NCBI GenBank assembly: GCA_018971065.1
Contig: JAGWVC010000137.1
Location: forward strand, 1-8,268
From: Sphingomonadales bacterium
GTDB lineage: Bacteria > Pseudomonadota > Alphaproteobacteria > Sphingomonadales > Sphingomonadaceae
Reading direction: 5' to 3'
Length of the DNA: 8,268 nucleotides
Shown here: positions 1-6,529 of the stretch, in pieces
Layout of the letters: every line of letters starts with the position of its first letter
Numbering within the stretch: position 1 is the stretch's first letter
Made by a program: the position numbers and the translations under genes
The notes under the pieces: model-generated
The model's database searches: none
What the model saw: the letters and a program-made list of their open reading frames with translations, nothing else
What the model was told of the DNA's origin: nothing

Positions 1-47
1 ACGGTCTCCGCGATCATCGCCTGCTCGTCGGTGAAGGCAAATTCCAT
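1..47 (-). CDS. Probable acyl-CoA dehydrogenase, N-terminal fragment (runs off the left edge)
   Basis: Only 15 complete codons are visible, beginning MEFAFTDEQAMIAET. A start of the form M-(D/E)-F-x-F-T-(D/E)-(D/E)-Q is typical of acyl-CoA dehydrogenases and closely resembles the start of the ipdE2 product in this window (MDFRFTEDQ). Its ATG shares one base with the TAA stop of the upstream SDR gene (TAATG). A GGGGGA stretch at 60..55 lies seven bases before the ATG and could be the ribosome binding site. The gene is thus probably co-transcribed with the rest. By analogy with known HIP clusters it could be a FadE31/FadE32-type enzyme acting on later ring-derived intermediates, but 15 residues cannot settle subfamily or substrate. 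Confidence 0.6.
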   Translation of the reverse strand, partial: MEFAFTDEQAMIAET

Positions 48-952
48 TACGCGGTCCCCCATACCTTGCGCGGCGGCACGCGATCGGCCAGCAGGCGGTC
101 CACCGCCGCGCCCACGTCAGCCGGTTGCCAGCGCGCGCCAGCGTCCACCACCGGGCCTTCGCGCCAGCCGTCCTCGATCATGATCTTGCCCCCTTCAAGC
201 TCGAACACGCAGCCCGAAACGTGCGCGCTGGCCGCGCTGCCGAGCCACACCACGGTCGGCGCGATATTGGCCGGGTCCATCGCGTCGAACGACTGGCCCT
301 CGGTCGCCATCTTTTCCGCAAACGCCTGCTCGGTCATGCGCGTGCGCGCCGATGGCGCCAGCGCATTGGCGGTAATGCCATAGCGGCCCAGTTCCGCTGC
401 CTGCACCAGCGTCAGCGCGGCAATGCCGCCCTTCGCGGTGGCATAGGCCGCCTGCGCGATCGAGCCTTGCAGCCCGGCGCCGCTGGAGGTGTTGATGATC
501 CGCGCATCGGGGGCAGTGCCGGCCTTCTGCTTGCCCCGCCAGTAATCGACCGCGTGGCGCGAAAGGCAGAAATGGCCGCGCAGATGGACGTGCATGGTTG
601 CGTCCCATTCCTCGGGCGTGGCCGAAACGAACATGCGGTCACGCACGATCCCGGCGTTGTTCACCACCACGTGCAGGTCGCCGAACGCGGCCAGTGCCGC
701 CTCGACGATGCGCTTCGCCGCGTCCCAGTCGGTGATGTCCTCGTAATTGGCGATCGCCTTGCCGCCGGCGGCTACGATTTCGGCCACCACCGCGTCGGCG
801 GCGCTGGTGTCGCGGCCTTCACCGCCCAGCGAGGTGCCGATGTCGTTGACCACCACGTTCGCGCCCTCGGCGGCGAAGGCCAGCGCATAGGCCCGCCCCA
901 GCCCGCGCGCGGCGCCGGTGATGATGACCGTGCGATTTTCGCAGATTCCCAT
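47..952 (-). CDS. Short-chain dehydrogenase/reductase, MFE-2-like (probable 3-hydroxyacyl-CoA dehydrogenase)
   Basis: This 301-aa classical SDR has a Rossmann fold. The cofactor motif TGAARGLG is at residues 12-19, NNAG at 98-101, and the catalytic set is Ser157, Tyr170 and Lys174 (YxxxK). Asp37 at the end of the second β-strand suggests NAD(H) rather than NADP(H). The sequence from VVVND (33-37) through MHVHLRG (120-126) resembles the (3R)-hydroxyacyl-CoA dehydrogenase domain of peroxisomal multifunctional enzyme type 2. It is longer than a usual 250-aa SDR, with about 45 extra C-terminal residues, like Rv3548c of the mycobacterial cholesterol cluster. I infer that it oxidises a 3-hydroxyacyl-CoA during removal of the HIP propionyl side chain. 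It could instead act on a ring hydroxyl, the IpdF role. The start at 952 follows the NTF2-like gene by 12 bases, with AGGA upstream. Confidence 0.88.
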   Translation of the reverse strand: MGICENRTVIITGAARGLGRAYALAFAAEGANVVVNDIGTSLGGEGRDTSAADAVVAEIVAAGGKAIANYEDITDWDAAKRIVEAALAAFGDLHVVVNNAGIVRDRMFVSATPEEWDATMHVHLRGHFCLSRHAVDYWRGKQKAGTAPDARIINTSSGAGLQGSIAQAAYATAKGGIAALTLVQAAELGRYGITANALAPSARTRMTEQAFAEKMATEGQSFDAMDPANIAPTVVWLGSAASAHVSGCVFELEGGKIMIEDGWREGPVVDAGARWQPADVGAAVDRLLADRVPPRKVWGTA

Positions 953-962
953 GAAATTCCCG

Positions 963-966
963 TCCT
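963..966 (-). promoter_or_regulatory. Shine-Dalgarno-like AGGA before the SDR gene
   Basis: Reading the minus strand, AGGA overlaps the TAG stop of the NTF2-like gene (TAGGA) and lies ten bases before the ATG at 952. The spacing is slightly long but acceptable. It supports the 952 start, which also gives an N-terminus leading directly into the first β-strand and TGxxxGxG motif. Confidence 0.45.
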
Positions 967-1414
967 ATGCCAGCGTGGGGCCAAGTGATTGCAACGTGTG
1001 CGCCGAACTGTCCCCCGCGAGATCGGTCTTCAGGTATTCGCGCTCGAGGAAGTGCCAGCCGTCGCCATCGACACCGAGGCGATCGCGATAGCGGCCACTG
1101 GCGACGATCTGTAGCGGAAACCCCGGCGCCGCCTGGATCACCGTCCATTGTGACTGGCAGGTGGCGCCGCGCCCATCGTCGTCCAGTTCGATGATCGGGT
1201 TGGTGGTGATGTGGCGGGTCAGCGGTTTGCCGTCATAGGTTTTCACCCAGGTCCGCCACATCGCCAGAATCGCCTCGCGGCCCACGACGCGGTGCCCGCC
1301 CGCCACCACGCAGCCCTTGTCGAACAGCGCCGCCGCGCCGGCGAAGTCGCCGTCGTCGAAGCGCATCGCATAGCGGTAGAGCAGGTTGGGGATGGCGATG
1401 GCGGCGTCGGTCAT
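965..1414 (-). CDS. NTF2/SnoaL-like fold protein of unknown role in the steroid operon
   Basis: This 149-aa protein has the features of a single-domain cone-shaped NTF2/SnoaL-like protein: an N-terminal helix LLYRYAMRFDDGDF (11-24), then AALF, a central TRHITTNPII segment (66-75), and alternating β-strands ending in WHFLEREY (120-127). Tyr15, Asp20 and His68 have the same spacing (5 and 53 residues) as the reported Tyr30, Asp35 and His83 of the bile acid 7α-dehydratase BaiE. The BaiE Asp106 position falls on a non-acidic residue here. The family includes dehydratases, ketosteroid isomerases and ring hydroxylating dioxygenase β-subunits. Being inside the operon makes a dehydration, hydration or isomerisation of a HIP intermediate plausible, but no function is shown. 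I chose the ATG at 1414, four bases past the fadA6 stop; an ATG at 1483 would overlap fadA6 by 65 bases. Confidence 0.8.
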   Translation of the reverse strand: MTDAAIAIPNLLYRYAMRFDDGDFAGAAALFDKGCVVAGGHRVVGREAILAMWRTWVKTYDGKPLTRHITTNPIIELDDDGRGATCQSQWTVIQAAPGFPLQIVASGRYRDRLGVDGDGWHFLEREYLKTDLAGDSSAHTLQSLGPTLA

Positions 1415-1418
1415 CGCG

Positions 1419-2570
1419 TCACAGCCGCTCGATGATGGTGACGTTGGCCTGCCCGCCGCCTTCGCACATGGTTTGCAGGCCATAGCGGCCGCCGGTGCGC
1501 TCCAGCGCGTTCAGCAGCGTGGTCATCAGCCGCGCGCCGGTCGCGCCCAGCGGATGGCCCAGCGCGATCGCCCCGCCGTGCACGTTCACCTTCTCGTGCG
1601 GGATGCCCAGTTCCTTCATCCACGCCAGCGGCACCGACGCGAACGCCTCGTTGCACTCGAACAGGTCGATGTCCTCGATCCGCATCCCGGCCTTGGCCAG
1701 CGCGTGCTGCGTCGCCGGGATCGGCGCGGTCAGCATCCACACCGGGTCATCGGCCCGCACCGAGATGTGGTGGACGCGGGCGCGCGGCGTCAGGCCATGC
1801 TCCTTCACCGCGCGTTCGCTCGCCACCAGCAGCGCGGCGGCGCCATCGCAGTTCTGGCTGGCGACGCCGGCGGTGATGGTGCCGCCTTCCTGCACCGGCT
1901 TCAGCGCGGCAAGGCCGTCAAGCGTGGTGCCGGCACGGATCGTCTCGTCCGCCGCCAGCCCGGCCAGCGGCGCGATCTCGCCGTTGAACCAGCCCGCGTC
2001 GGTGGCGGCCTGCGCGCGCCGGTGGCTGGCCAGCGCGAATTGCTCCATCGCTTCGCGGCCGATACCCCACTTGTCGGCAATCATCTGCGCCGAGTTGATC
2101 TGGTTGAGCAGCCCGTCGCCATAACGCGCCACCCAGCCGGCCGAGCCGGTGAACGGATCGCCGAAGCCATAAGGCTGGCCCGCGAACATCGCCGCCGAAA
2201 TCGGAATGGCGTTCATCGCCTGCGATCCGCCGGCCACCACCAGGTCCTGCGTGCCGCTCATCACCCCCTGCGCGGCGAAGTGCAGCGCTTGCTGGCTCGA
2301 ACCGCACTGGCGGTCGATCGTGGTGCCCGGCACGTGCTGCGGCAGGCCGGCCACCAGCCACACGGTGCGGCCGATGTCGCCCGCCTGCGGCCCGATCGTG
2401 TCGCAGCAGCCCCAGACCACATCGTCCACCGCCCCGGCGTCGATCCCGGTGCGTTCGATCAGCGCCTGGATGGGGTGGGCGCCAAGATCGGCGGGATGGA
2501 TGCCCGCAAGTGAGCCTTTCTTGCGCCCGATAGGCGTGCGCACCGCGTCGATGATATAGGCTTCGGGCAT
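1419..2570 (-). CDS. fadA6: Acetyl-CoA acetyltransferase FadA6 (steroid C/D-ring thiolase)
   Basis: This 383-aa protein is a full-length thiolase. The nucleophile Cys89 lies in DRQCGSSQQA, followed by NEAF (307-310), GGAIALGHPLGATGAR (332-347) with His339, and the second catalytic cysteine Cys369 in MCEGGG. The start EAYIIDAVRTPIG, the IPISSAM-like segment at 122-128, the region VHHIS..DPVWMLTAPIPAT (266-287) and the ending NVTIIERL match my recollection of mycobacterial FadA6 (Rv3556c) closely. FadA6 thiolyses the 3-oxoacyl-CoA formed after IpdAB ring opening, releasing acetyl-CoA and 4-methyl-5-oxo-octanedioyl-CoA (MOODA-CoA). It may also cleave the HIP side chain. The start at 2570 has a good Shine-Dalgarno sequence. 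An in-frame upstream extension toward 2684 was rejected because it overlaps ipdE2 and lengthens the protein beyond the family norm. Confidence 0.9.
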   Translation of the reverse strand: MPEAYIIDAVRTPIGRKKGSLAGIHPADLGAHPIQALIERTGIDAGAVDDVVWGCCDTIGPQAGDIGRTVWLVAGLPQHVPGTTIDRQCGSSQQALHFAAQGVMSGTQDLVVAGGSQAMNAIPISAAMFAGQPYGFGDPFTGSAGWVARYGDGLLNQINSAQMIADKWGIGREAMEQFALASHRRAQAATDAGWFNGEIAPLAGLAADETIRAGTTLDGLAALKPVQEGGTITAGVASQNCDGAAALLVASERAVKEHGLTPRARVHHISVRADDPVWMLTAPIPATQHALAKAGMRIEDIDLFECNEAFASVPLAWMKELGIPHEKVNVHGGAIALGHPLGATGARLMTTLLNALERTGGRYGLQTMCEGGGQANVTIIERL

Positions 2571-2575
2571 GGAAT

Positions 2576-2580
2576 TCCTC
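2576..2580 (-). promoter_or_regulatory. Shine-Dalgarno GAGGA before fadA6
   Basis: On the minus strand, GAGGA overlaps the TGA stop of ipdE2 (TGAGGA) and ends five bases before the fadA6 ATG at 2570. It fixes the fadA6 start and suggests that ribosomes finishing ipdE2 can reinitiate there. The eight bases between the two genes (2571-2578) read GGAATTCC, a perfect palindrome that is probably incidental. Confidence 0.6.
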
Positions 2581-3520
2581 ACGCGAAAGTGTGTTCGGGG
2601 CCGATCGGCAGAGTCGGGGGGCAATCGGCATCGCCGATCACCGCATCGGCCATGCGGCGGACATGGCACGCACGATCGCCCCATGCACCGGACAGCGCCC
2701 AGGCCCGCTTCATCCAGAAGTGCAGGTCCACTTCGTAGGTGTACCCCATCGCGCCATGCACCTGGATCGCGGTCTCGGCGGTCAGGATTGCGGCATCGCT
2801 GGCGGCCAGTTTGGCATGGCTGACGTGGACGGCGGCGTGGGCGTCGGCGTCCTGCATCGCCGCCGCCGCGCGCCAGACCGTGGGCTTGGCGAATTCGATG
2901 GCGACGGTGCAGGAGGCGAGCTGGTGCTTGATCGCCTGGAACGCTCCGATCGGCTGGCCGAACTGGCTGCGTAGCTTGGCGTATTCAACCGCCTGCGCCA
3001 CCATCGCGTCGGCAAGGCCGACAAGCTGCGCGGCCGACATCAGCGCGCCGAGGTTCAGCAAATGGTCGTCTTCCGGCCCGGTTCCGGCGGCAAGATTGCG
3101 CAGCGGATCGACGCTGCGTATCGGCGCGCCGTCGCCATCCGCCACCCACGGGTTGACGGCATGGCGCAGCGCGATGCGGCGCGTGCCCGCTGCCACTTCG
3201 GCAAGGCCAGCGGTTTCGCCCCTGGCGAGCAGCCACGGCACGCCGACGAAGGCGGTATCGACCAGCGGTTCGGCCAGGCACGCCCGCCCGCATTCGGCGG
3301 CGATCAGCGCGGCTTCGACCAGCCCCAGGCCAAGTCCGCCGCAATCCTCGGGCACCAGCAGCCCGGTCAGTCCCATCTCGACCAGCCCTTGCCAGATGGC
3401 GGGATCGCGGTTGCCATGCTGGTCCAGCCGGCGCAGCACTTCGGGGCCGTGCGTGCCCGCCAGATACTCGCGCACACTGTCGGCGAGCAGCAACTGGTCT
3501 TCGGTGAAACGGAAGTCCAT
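2579..3520 (-). CDS. ipdE2: IpdE2-like acyl-CoA dehydrogenase β-subunit
   Basis: This 313-aa acyl-CoA dehydrogenase-fold protein is shorter than the usual 380-400 residues because the middle β-domain is reduced. The N-terminal helices begin MDFRFTEDQ. The C-terminal helical domain holds LRSQFGQPIGAFQAIKH (183-199) and QVHGAMGYTYE (253-263), which resemble the family's R..FG and Q.hGg.GY FAD-contact motifs. Neither usual catalytic glutamate is visible: the isovaleryl-CoA dehydrogenase position falls near Gly158, and the MCAD YEGT-like site is degenerate (GAWGDRA, 288-294). This fits the non-catalytic partner in the α2β2 acyl-CoA dehydrogenases of steroid degraders, where mycobacterial IpdE1-IpdE2 (FadE30-FadE33) desaturates 5-hydroxy-HIP-CoA. 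Its ATG overlaps the ipdE1 stop by one base (TGATG), as expected for subunits made in equal amounts. Confidence 0.85.
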   Translation of the reverse strand: MDFRFTEDQLLLADSVREYLAGTHGPEVLRRLDQHGNRDPAIWQGLVEMGLTGLLVPEDCGGLGLGLVEAALIAAECGRACLAEPLVDTAFVGVPWLLARGETAGLAEVAAGTRRIALRHAVNPWVADGDGAPIRSVDPLRNLAAGTGPEDDHLLNLGALMSAAQLVGLADAMVAQAVEYAKLRSQFGQPIGAFQAIKHQLASCTVAIEFAKPTVWRAAAAMQDADAHAAVHVSHAKLAASDAAILTAETAIQVHGAMGYTYEVDLHFWMKRAWALSGAWGDRACHVRRMADAVIGDADCPPTLPIGPEHTFA

Positions 3521-4695
3521 CAGCCGGCTCCCACGCGAGGCAGGCCGAGCAGGCGTTCGGCGGTGATGTTGCGTTGCACTTCGTTCGATCCGGCATAGAT
3601 CGGGCCGGACAGCGAGAAGATGTAGCCTTCCAGCCACGGGTTCATCGTGCCGTCGTCGCAGCGCTTGAGTTCGGCGGCAGCGCCCAGCAGTTGCATCGCG
3701 GTGCGGTGCATGGCGCGGTCAAGCTCGGACCAGAAGATCTTGGTGACGCTGGCCTCGGCACCGATCTGGCCCCCGGCCATGATCTTCGCCGCAAGCGCGT
3801 AAGTGTTGTAGGCGTAGGCCTGCGCCGCCCCCCATGCCTGCACCACCGCTTCCCGCGCGGCGGGCGATGCCGTGGCCGCGTGTCGGCGATAAAGCTCGAC
3901 CAGCCGCTTTGCCGTGGCCTGGAAGCGGCCCGGCGAGCGCAGCATCAGGCCGCGCTCGAACCCGGCGGTGGCCATCGCGACATTCCAGCCCTGGCCTTCG
4001 CCGGCCAGGCAGTTCTCGACCGGCACGCGCACTTCGTCGAAGAACAGTTCGGCAAAGCCGGTGTCGCCATGCAGTTGCCGGATCGGGCGGCGGGTGATCC
4101 CCGGGCTGTTCAGGTCGAACAGGATGAAGGTCAGACCCTTGTGACGCTTGCTTTCAGGGTCGGTGCGAAACAGGCCGAAGCCCCAGTCGGCGAAGGCGGC
4201 GCGGCTGCTCCAGGTCTTCTGGCCGCTGATCACGTAATGGTCGCCCCCGGAATCCCTGGCACGCACCGCCTTCGACTGGATTGCCGCCATGTCGCTGCCG
4301 GCGCCGGGTTCGGACCAGGCTTGCGCCCAGATCACCTCGCCGCGCGCCATCGGCGGCAGGAAGCGGGCCTTCTGCGCGTCGGTGCCGAATTCCATGATCG
4401 TTGGGCCAAGCAGGAAAATCCCGTTCTGGTTGGCCCGATTGGGCGCACCGGCGCGGAAATACTCCTCCTCGAAGATCAGCCACTCGATCAGGTCGAGTCC
4501 ACGCCCGCCATAAGCCTCGGGCCAGGTGACCATGCCCCAGTTGCCGCTGGCCAACGTGCGCTCCCAGGCGACATGCTGGTCATAACCCTCGCGGCATTCG
4601 AGCGTGACCAGCGGCTCGCGCGGGACATGCGCTTCCATCCACGCGCGCACTTCGGCGCGAAAAGCCTGCTGGGCCGGGGTGTAGTGAAGGTCCAT
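3520..4695 (-). CDS. ipdE1: IpdE1-like acyl-CoA dehydrogenase α-subunit (catalytic)
   Basis: This 391-aa protein is a full-length acyl-CoA dehydrogenase. The flavin-binding AQAWSEPGAGSD is at 124-135, SGQKTWSSRAAFADWG at 157-172, and the C-terminal SGPIYAGSNEVQRNITAERL at 373-392 region. Glu237 in AGFERG sits where isovaleryl-CoA and long-chain dehydrogenases keep their catalytic base. The MCAD-type position is Ala378 (IYAGS). That arrangement matches the catalytic subunit of steroid α2β2 dehydrogenases such as FadE26 of FadE26-FadE27. With IpdE2 it should introduce the αβ double bond into the propionyl-CoA side chain of 5-hydroxy-HIP-CoA, the first β-oxidation step of C/D-ring breakdown. It starts five bases after the echA20 stop, without a strong Shine-Dalgarno sequence. 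The frame stays open upstream to 5373, but that stretch is a shadow of echA20. Confidence 0.86.
   Translation of the reverse strand: MDLHYTPAQQAFRAEVRAWMEAHVPREPLVTLECREGYDQHVAWERTLASGNWGMVTWPEAYGGRGLDLIEWLIFEEEYFRAGAPNRANQNGIFLLGPTIMEFGTDAQKARFLPPMARGEVIWAQAWSEPGAGSDMAAIQSKAVRARDSGGDHYVISGQKTWSSRAAFADWGFGLFRTDPESKRHKGLTFILFDLNSPGITRRPIRQLHGDTGFAELFFDEVRVPVENCLAGEGQGWNVAMATAGFERGLMLRSPGRFQATAKRLVELYRRHAATASPAAREAVVQAWGAAQAYAYNTYALAAKIMAGGQIGAEASVTKIFWSELDRAMHRTAMQLLGAAAELKRCDDGTMNPWLEGYIFSLSGPIYAGSNEVQRNITAERLLGLPRVGAG
3528..3532 (-). promoter_or_regulatory. Shine-Dalgarno-like GGGAG before ipdE2
   Basis: GGGAG lies within the last codons of ipdE1, seven bases before the ipdE2 ATG at 3520. 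Together with the TGATG overlap it supports translational coupling of the two subunits and this start codon rather than an upstream one such as the ATG at 3637. Confidence 0.5.
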
Positions 4696-4700
4696 GGGTT

Positions 4701-5456
4701 TCAGAACTTCGCGGCCTTGCCGGTCTCGACGAAGGCGTCGCGGCTTTTCTGGCTGTCCTCGTGCATGTACATTTCGAGCGTGAAGCCCTGCTCCCAGCGA
4801 TAGCCGCGATCGACGTCGCGCGGTTCGAGGCCGTTGAGCGCTTCCTTGGCGATAACCAGCGCCTTGCGGCTTTTCGAGGCGATCACGCCGCAGAACCCGC
4901 GCGCTTCCTCGACCAGCGCCTCGCGCGGCACGACCTTCTCCACCGCGCCGAGCCGGTAGGCCTCGGCGGCGGGGATATTGCCGCCAGTAAAGAATGCCGC
5001 GCGCACCTTGTGCAGCGGCAACATCCGCGAAAGGTGGCTGGCGCCGCCCATCGCGCCGCGATCGACCTCGGGCAGCGAGAAGTAGGCGTCGTCTGCGGCG
5101 ATGATGGTGTCGGAGGCGCCGCAGATGCCGATGCCGCCGCCGATCACGAACTTGTGCACGGCCACCACCACCGGCACCTCGGCGTCGCGGATCGCCTTGA
5201 AGGTGAGGTAGTTGCCCCGATTGAGCACGGTAATGCGCTCCGGGTGCGCTTGCATTTCCTTGATGTCCACGCCGCCGCAGAACCCGCGCGCGTCTTCGGC
5301 AGCGCGGATCAGCACGCAGTTCACGTCGGGGTTGCGGGCCGCCTCGCTGACGATACCGGGGATCGACAGCCAAGTCTCGCTGTCGAACGCGTTGACCGGG
5401 GGCACGTCGAAGACGATCTCGGCAATGCGGTTCTCGATGGTGCAGGTGATCGGCAT
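4701..5456 (-). CDS. echA20: EchA20-like crotonase-family ring D hydrolase
   Basis: This 251-aa crotonase-fold protein starts MPITCTIENR and carries the first oxyanion-hole segment GFCGGVDIKEMQ (58-69). The second segment is HKFVIGGGIG (101-110), then LPEVDRGAMGGASHLSR (128-144), and a C-terminal YRWEQGFTLE (219-228). GVDIKEMQ, PEV.RGA.G..HLSR and the EQGFT ending resemble mycobacterial EchA20 (Rv3550). Glu130 aligns with rat crotonase Glu164, but the Glu144 position is Gly110, so it is unlikely to be an ordinary hydratase. EchA20 hydrolyses ring D of HIEC-CoA to give COCHEA-CoA, the IpdAB substrate. It sits directly after ipdC, whose product would make HIEC-CoA, and overlaps the ipdC stop by one base (TGATG at 5458-5454). 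Confidence 0.86.
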   Translation of the reverse strand: MPITCTIENRIAEIVFDVPPVNAFDSETWLSIPGIVSEAARNPDVNCVLIRAAEDARGFCGGVDIKEMQAHPERITVLNRGNYLTFKAIRDAEVPVVVAVHKFVIGGGIGICGASDTIIAADDAYFSLPEVDRGAMGGASHLSRMLPLHKVRAAFFTGGNIPAAEAYRLGAVEKVVPREALVEEARGFCGVIASKSRKALVIAKEALNGLEPRDVDRGYRWEQGFTLEMYMHEDSQKSRDAFVETGKAAKF

Positions 5457-6529
5457 CAGGCAGGTTCCCCGTCGCAAAGCGCAGCGATGCGCGCGCGCGC
5501 CTCGGTTTCGATTCCGGCGATCAGATCGGCGCAGGTCGGCAGGTCGCGGATGCGGCCGGCAACGACGCCGGTGGCCATCAGGCCATGTTCGGCATCGCCC
5601 GAAACGACCGCGCGCTGGATCATCATCGGCGCTGCCGCCGCCATCATTGCTTGCGCCAGCGGCATTTCGCCATGGCTGGTCATGCCGCGCGCGGTGGTGA
5701 GCACCTGCCCCCAACTCATGCCGGTCTGGCGCTTCATCTCCAGCCCCGCCTCGATGGCGCGCTTCCACATGCCAAGCTTGCCCGAAGCCTCGATCCGCCG
5801 GAGCAGCGGGTTGAGGATCATGCGCTGGGGGATGCCATCGACCTTGGTGGATACGGCGATGTCGCCGGTGCCGGCCTTGACGTAGGCCGCCTTGGGGGCA
5901 GCGGGGACCGGGCTTTCGGCGGTCATCAGGAACCGCGTGCCCATCGCGATGCCGACGGCGCCGAACGCCAGCGCGGCGGCAAGGCCGCGCCCGTCGGCAA
6001 AACCGCCCGCAGCCACAACCGGCACGTTCACCGCGTCGAGCACTTGCGGCAGCAGCACGGTGGTGGGCACCGCGCCGGTGTGGCCGCCGCCTTCGCCGCC
6101 CTGCACGGTGACCATTTCGCAGCCGAGCTGGACCATCTTCTCGGCATGTTTGACCGCGCCGACGGTGGGGATGCACAGGATGCCGGCATCGCGGAAGCGG
6201 GCGATCATCCTCGCGTCCGGCCCGCGTCCGAAGCTGACCGCGCGGACCCGATCGGCATTGGCGAGCACGATCTCGACGATCTCGGCGGCGCCGGGCTGGA
6301 AGCTGTGGAAGTTGACGCCGAAATTGTGCATCGTCAGGTCGCGCAACCGCGCGATGCCTTCGCGGCATTCGGCTGGCGTCATCACGGCTGCGGCAAGGAA
6401 GCCGAATGCCCCGGCTTCGCTGGTGGCGGCGACCAGCCGGGGCGTGGCCACCCAGCCCATTGCGGTCTGGATCACCGGCAGGCGGCAGCCGAGCCGCCGG
6501 GTCAGTGCGGTTTGCAGCGCGTCGGTCAT
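5456..6529 (-). CDS. ipdC: IpdC-like FMN-dependent oxidoreductase (nitronate monooxygenase family)
   Basis: This 357-aa TIM-barrel flavoprotein belongs to the nitronate monooxygenase / 2-nitropropane dioxygenase family. QTAMGWVATP is near the N-terminus (21-30), VQGGEGGGHTG at 142-152 carries His150 at the usual active-site loop, and the phosphate-binding region AAGGFADGRGLAAAL (173-187) leads to GAVGIAMGTRFL (190-201). Length and context match mycobacterial IpdC (Rv3553), next to ipdAB and echA20. IpdC is needed to form the conjugated indene-carboxyl-CoA (HIEC-CoA) that EchA20 opens. The annotation 'nitronate monooxygenase' that such proteins often receive would be misleading here. The start at 6529 overlaps the upstream crotonase gene in ATGA and has GAGG seven bases upstream. 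Confidence 0.87.
   Translation of the reverse strand: MTDALQTALTRRLGCRLPVIQTAMGWVATPRLVAATSEAGAFGFLAAAVMTPAECREGIARLRDLTMHNFGVNFHSFQPGAAEIVEIVLANADRVRAVSFGRGPDARMIARFRDAGILCIPTVGAVKHAEKMVQLGCEMVTVQGGEGGGHTGAVPTTVLLPQVLDAVNVPVVAAGGFADGRGLAAALAFGAVGIAMGTRFLMTAESPVPAAPKAAYVKAGTGDIAVSTKVDGIPQRMILNPLLRRIEASGKLGMWKRAIEAGLEMKRQTGMSWGQVLTTARGMTSHGEMPLAQAMMAAAAPMMIQRAVVSGDAEHGLMATGVVAGRIRDLPTCADLIAGIETEARARIAALCDGEPA

Noticed and set aside
125..988. 287-aa plus-strand open frame opposite the SDR gene
   Set aside because: The SDR on the minus strand has all family motifs. The plus-strand product is rich in Arg, His, Ala and Gly with no recognisable motif, as expected for a shadow frame in GC-rich DNA.
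1415..1483. Upstream ATG at 1483 for the NTF2-like gene
   Set aside because: It would overlap fadA6 by 65 bases and add 23 residues without fold-related sequence. The ATG at 1414 fits the operon spacing.
1386..2513. 375-aa plus-strand open frame opposite fadA6
   Set aside because: The thiolase is unmistakable on the other strand. The antisense product is compositionally biased and has no domain signature.
2571..2578. GGAATTCC palindrome between ipdE2 and fadA6 as an operator
   Set aside because: Eight bases is too short for a TetR/KstR-type operator, and the site is explained by the ribosome-binding region of fadA6.
3574..4803. 409-aa plus-strand open frame opposite ipdE1
   Set aside because: It lies antisense to a full-length acyl-CoA dehydrogenase with intact motifs, and its length follows from the lack of stop codons in GC-rich complementary frames.
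3520..5373. Possible 617-aa long form of IpdE1
   Set aside because: The extra N-terminal part is a shadow of echA20. The acyl-CoA dehydrogenase starts naturally at MDLHYTPAQQ (4695).
4701..6368. Possible 555-aa fusion upstream of echA20 in the same frame
   Set aside because: The upstream 300 residues are an Arg-rich shadow of ipdC in another frame. The family length and the TGATG junction place the echA20 start at 5456.
5456..6529. Nitronate detoxification by the 357-aa flavoprotein
   Set aside because: The fold is that of nitronate monooxygenase, but placement between HIP-pathway genes and the IpdC-like length favour a steroid role.
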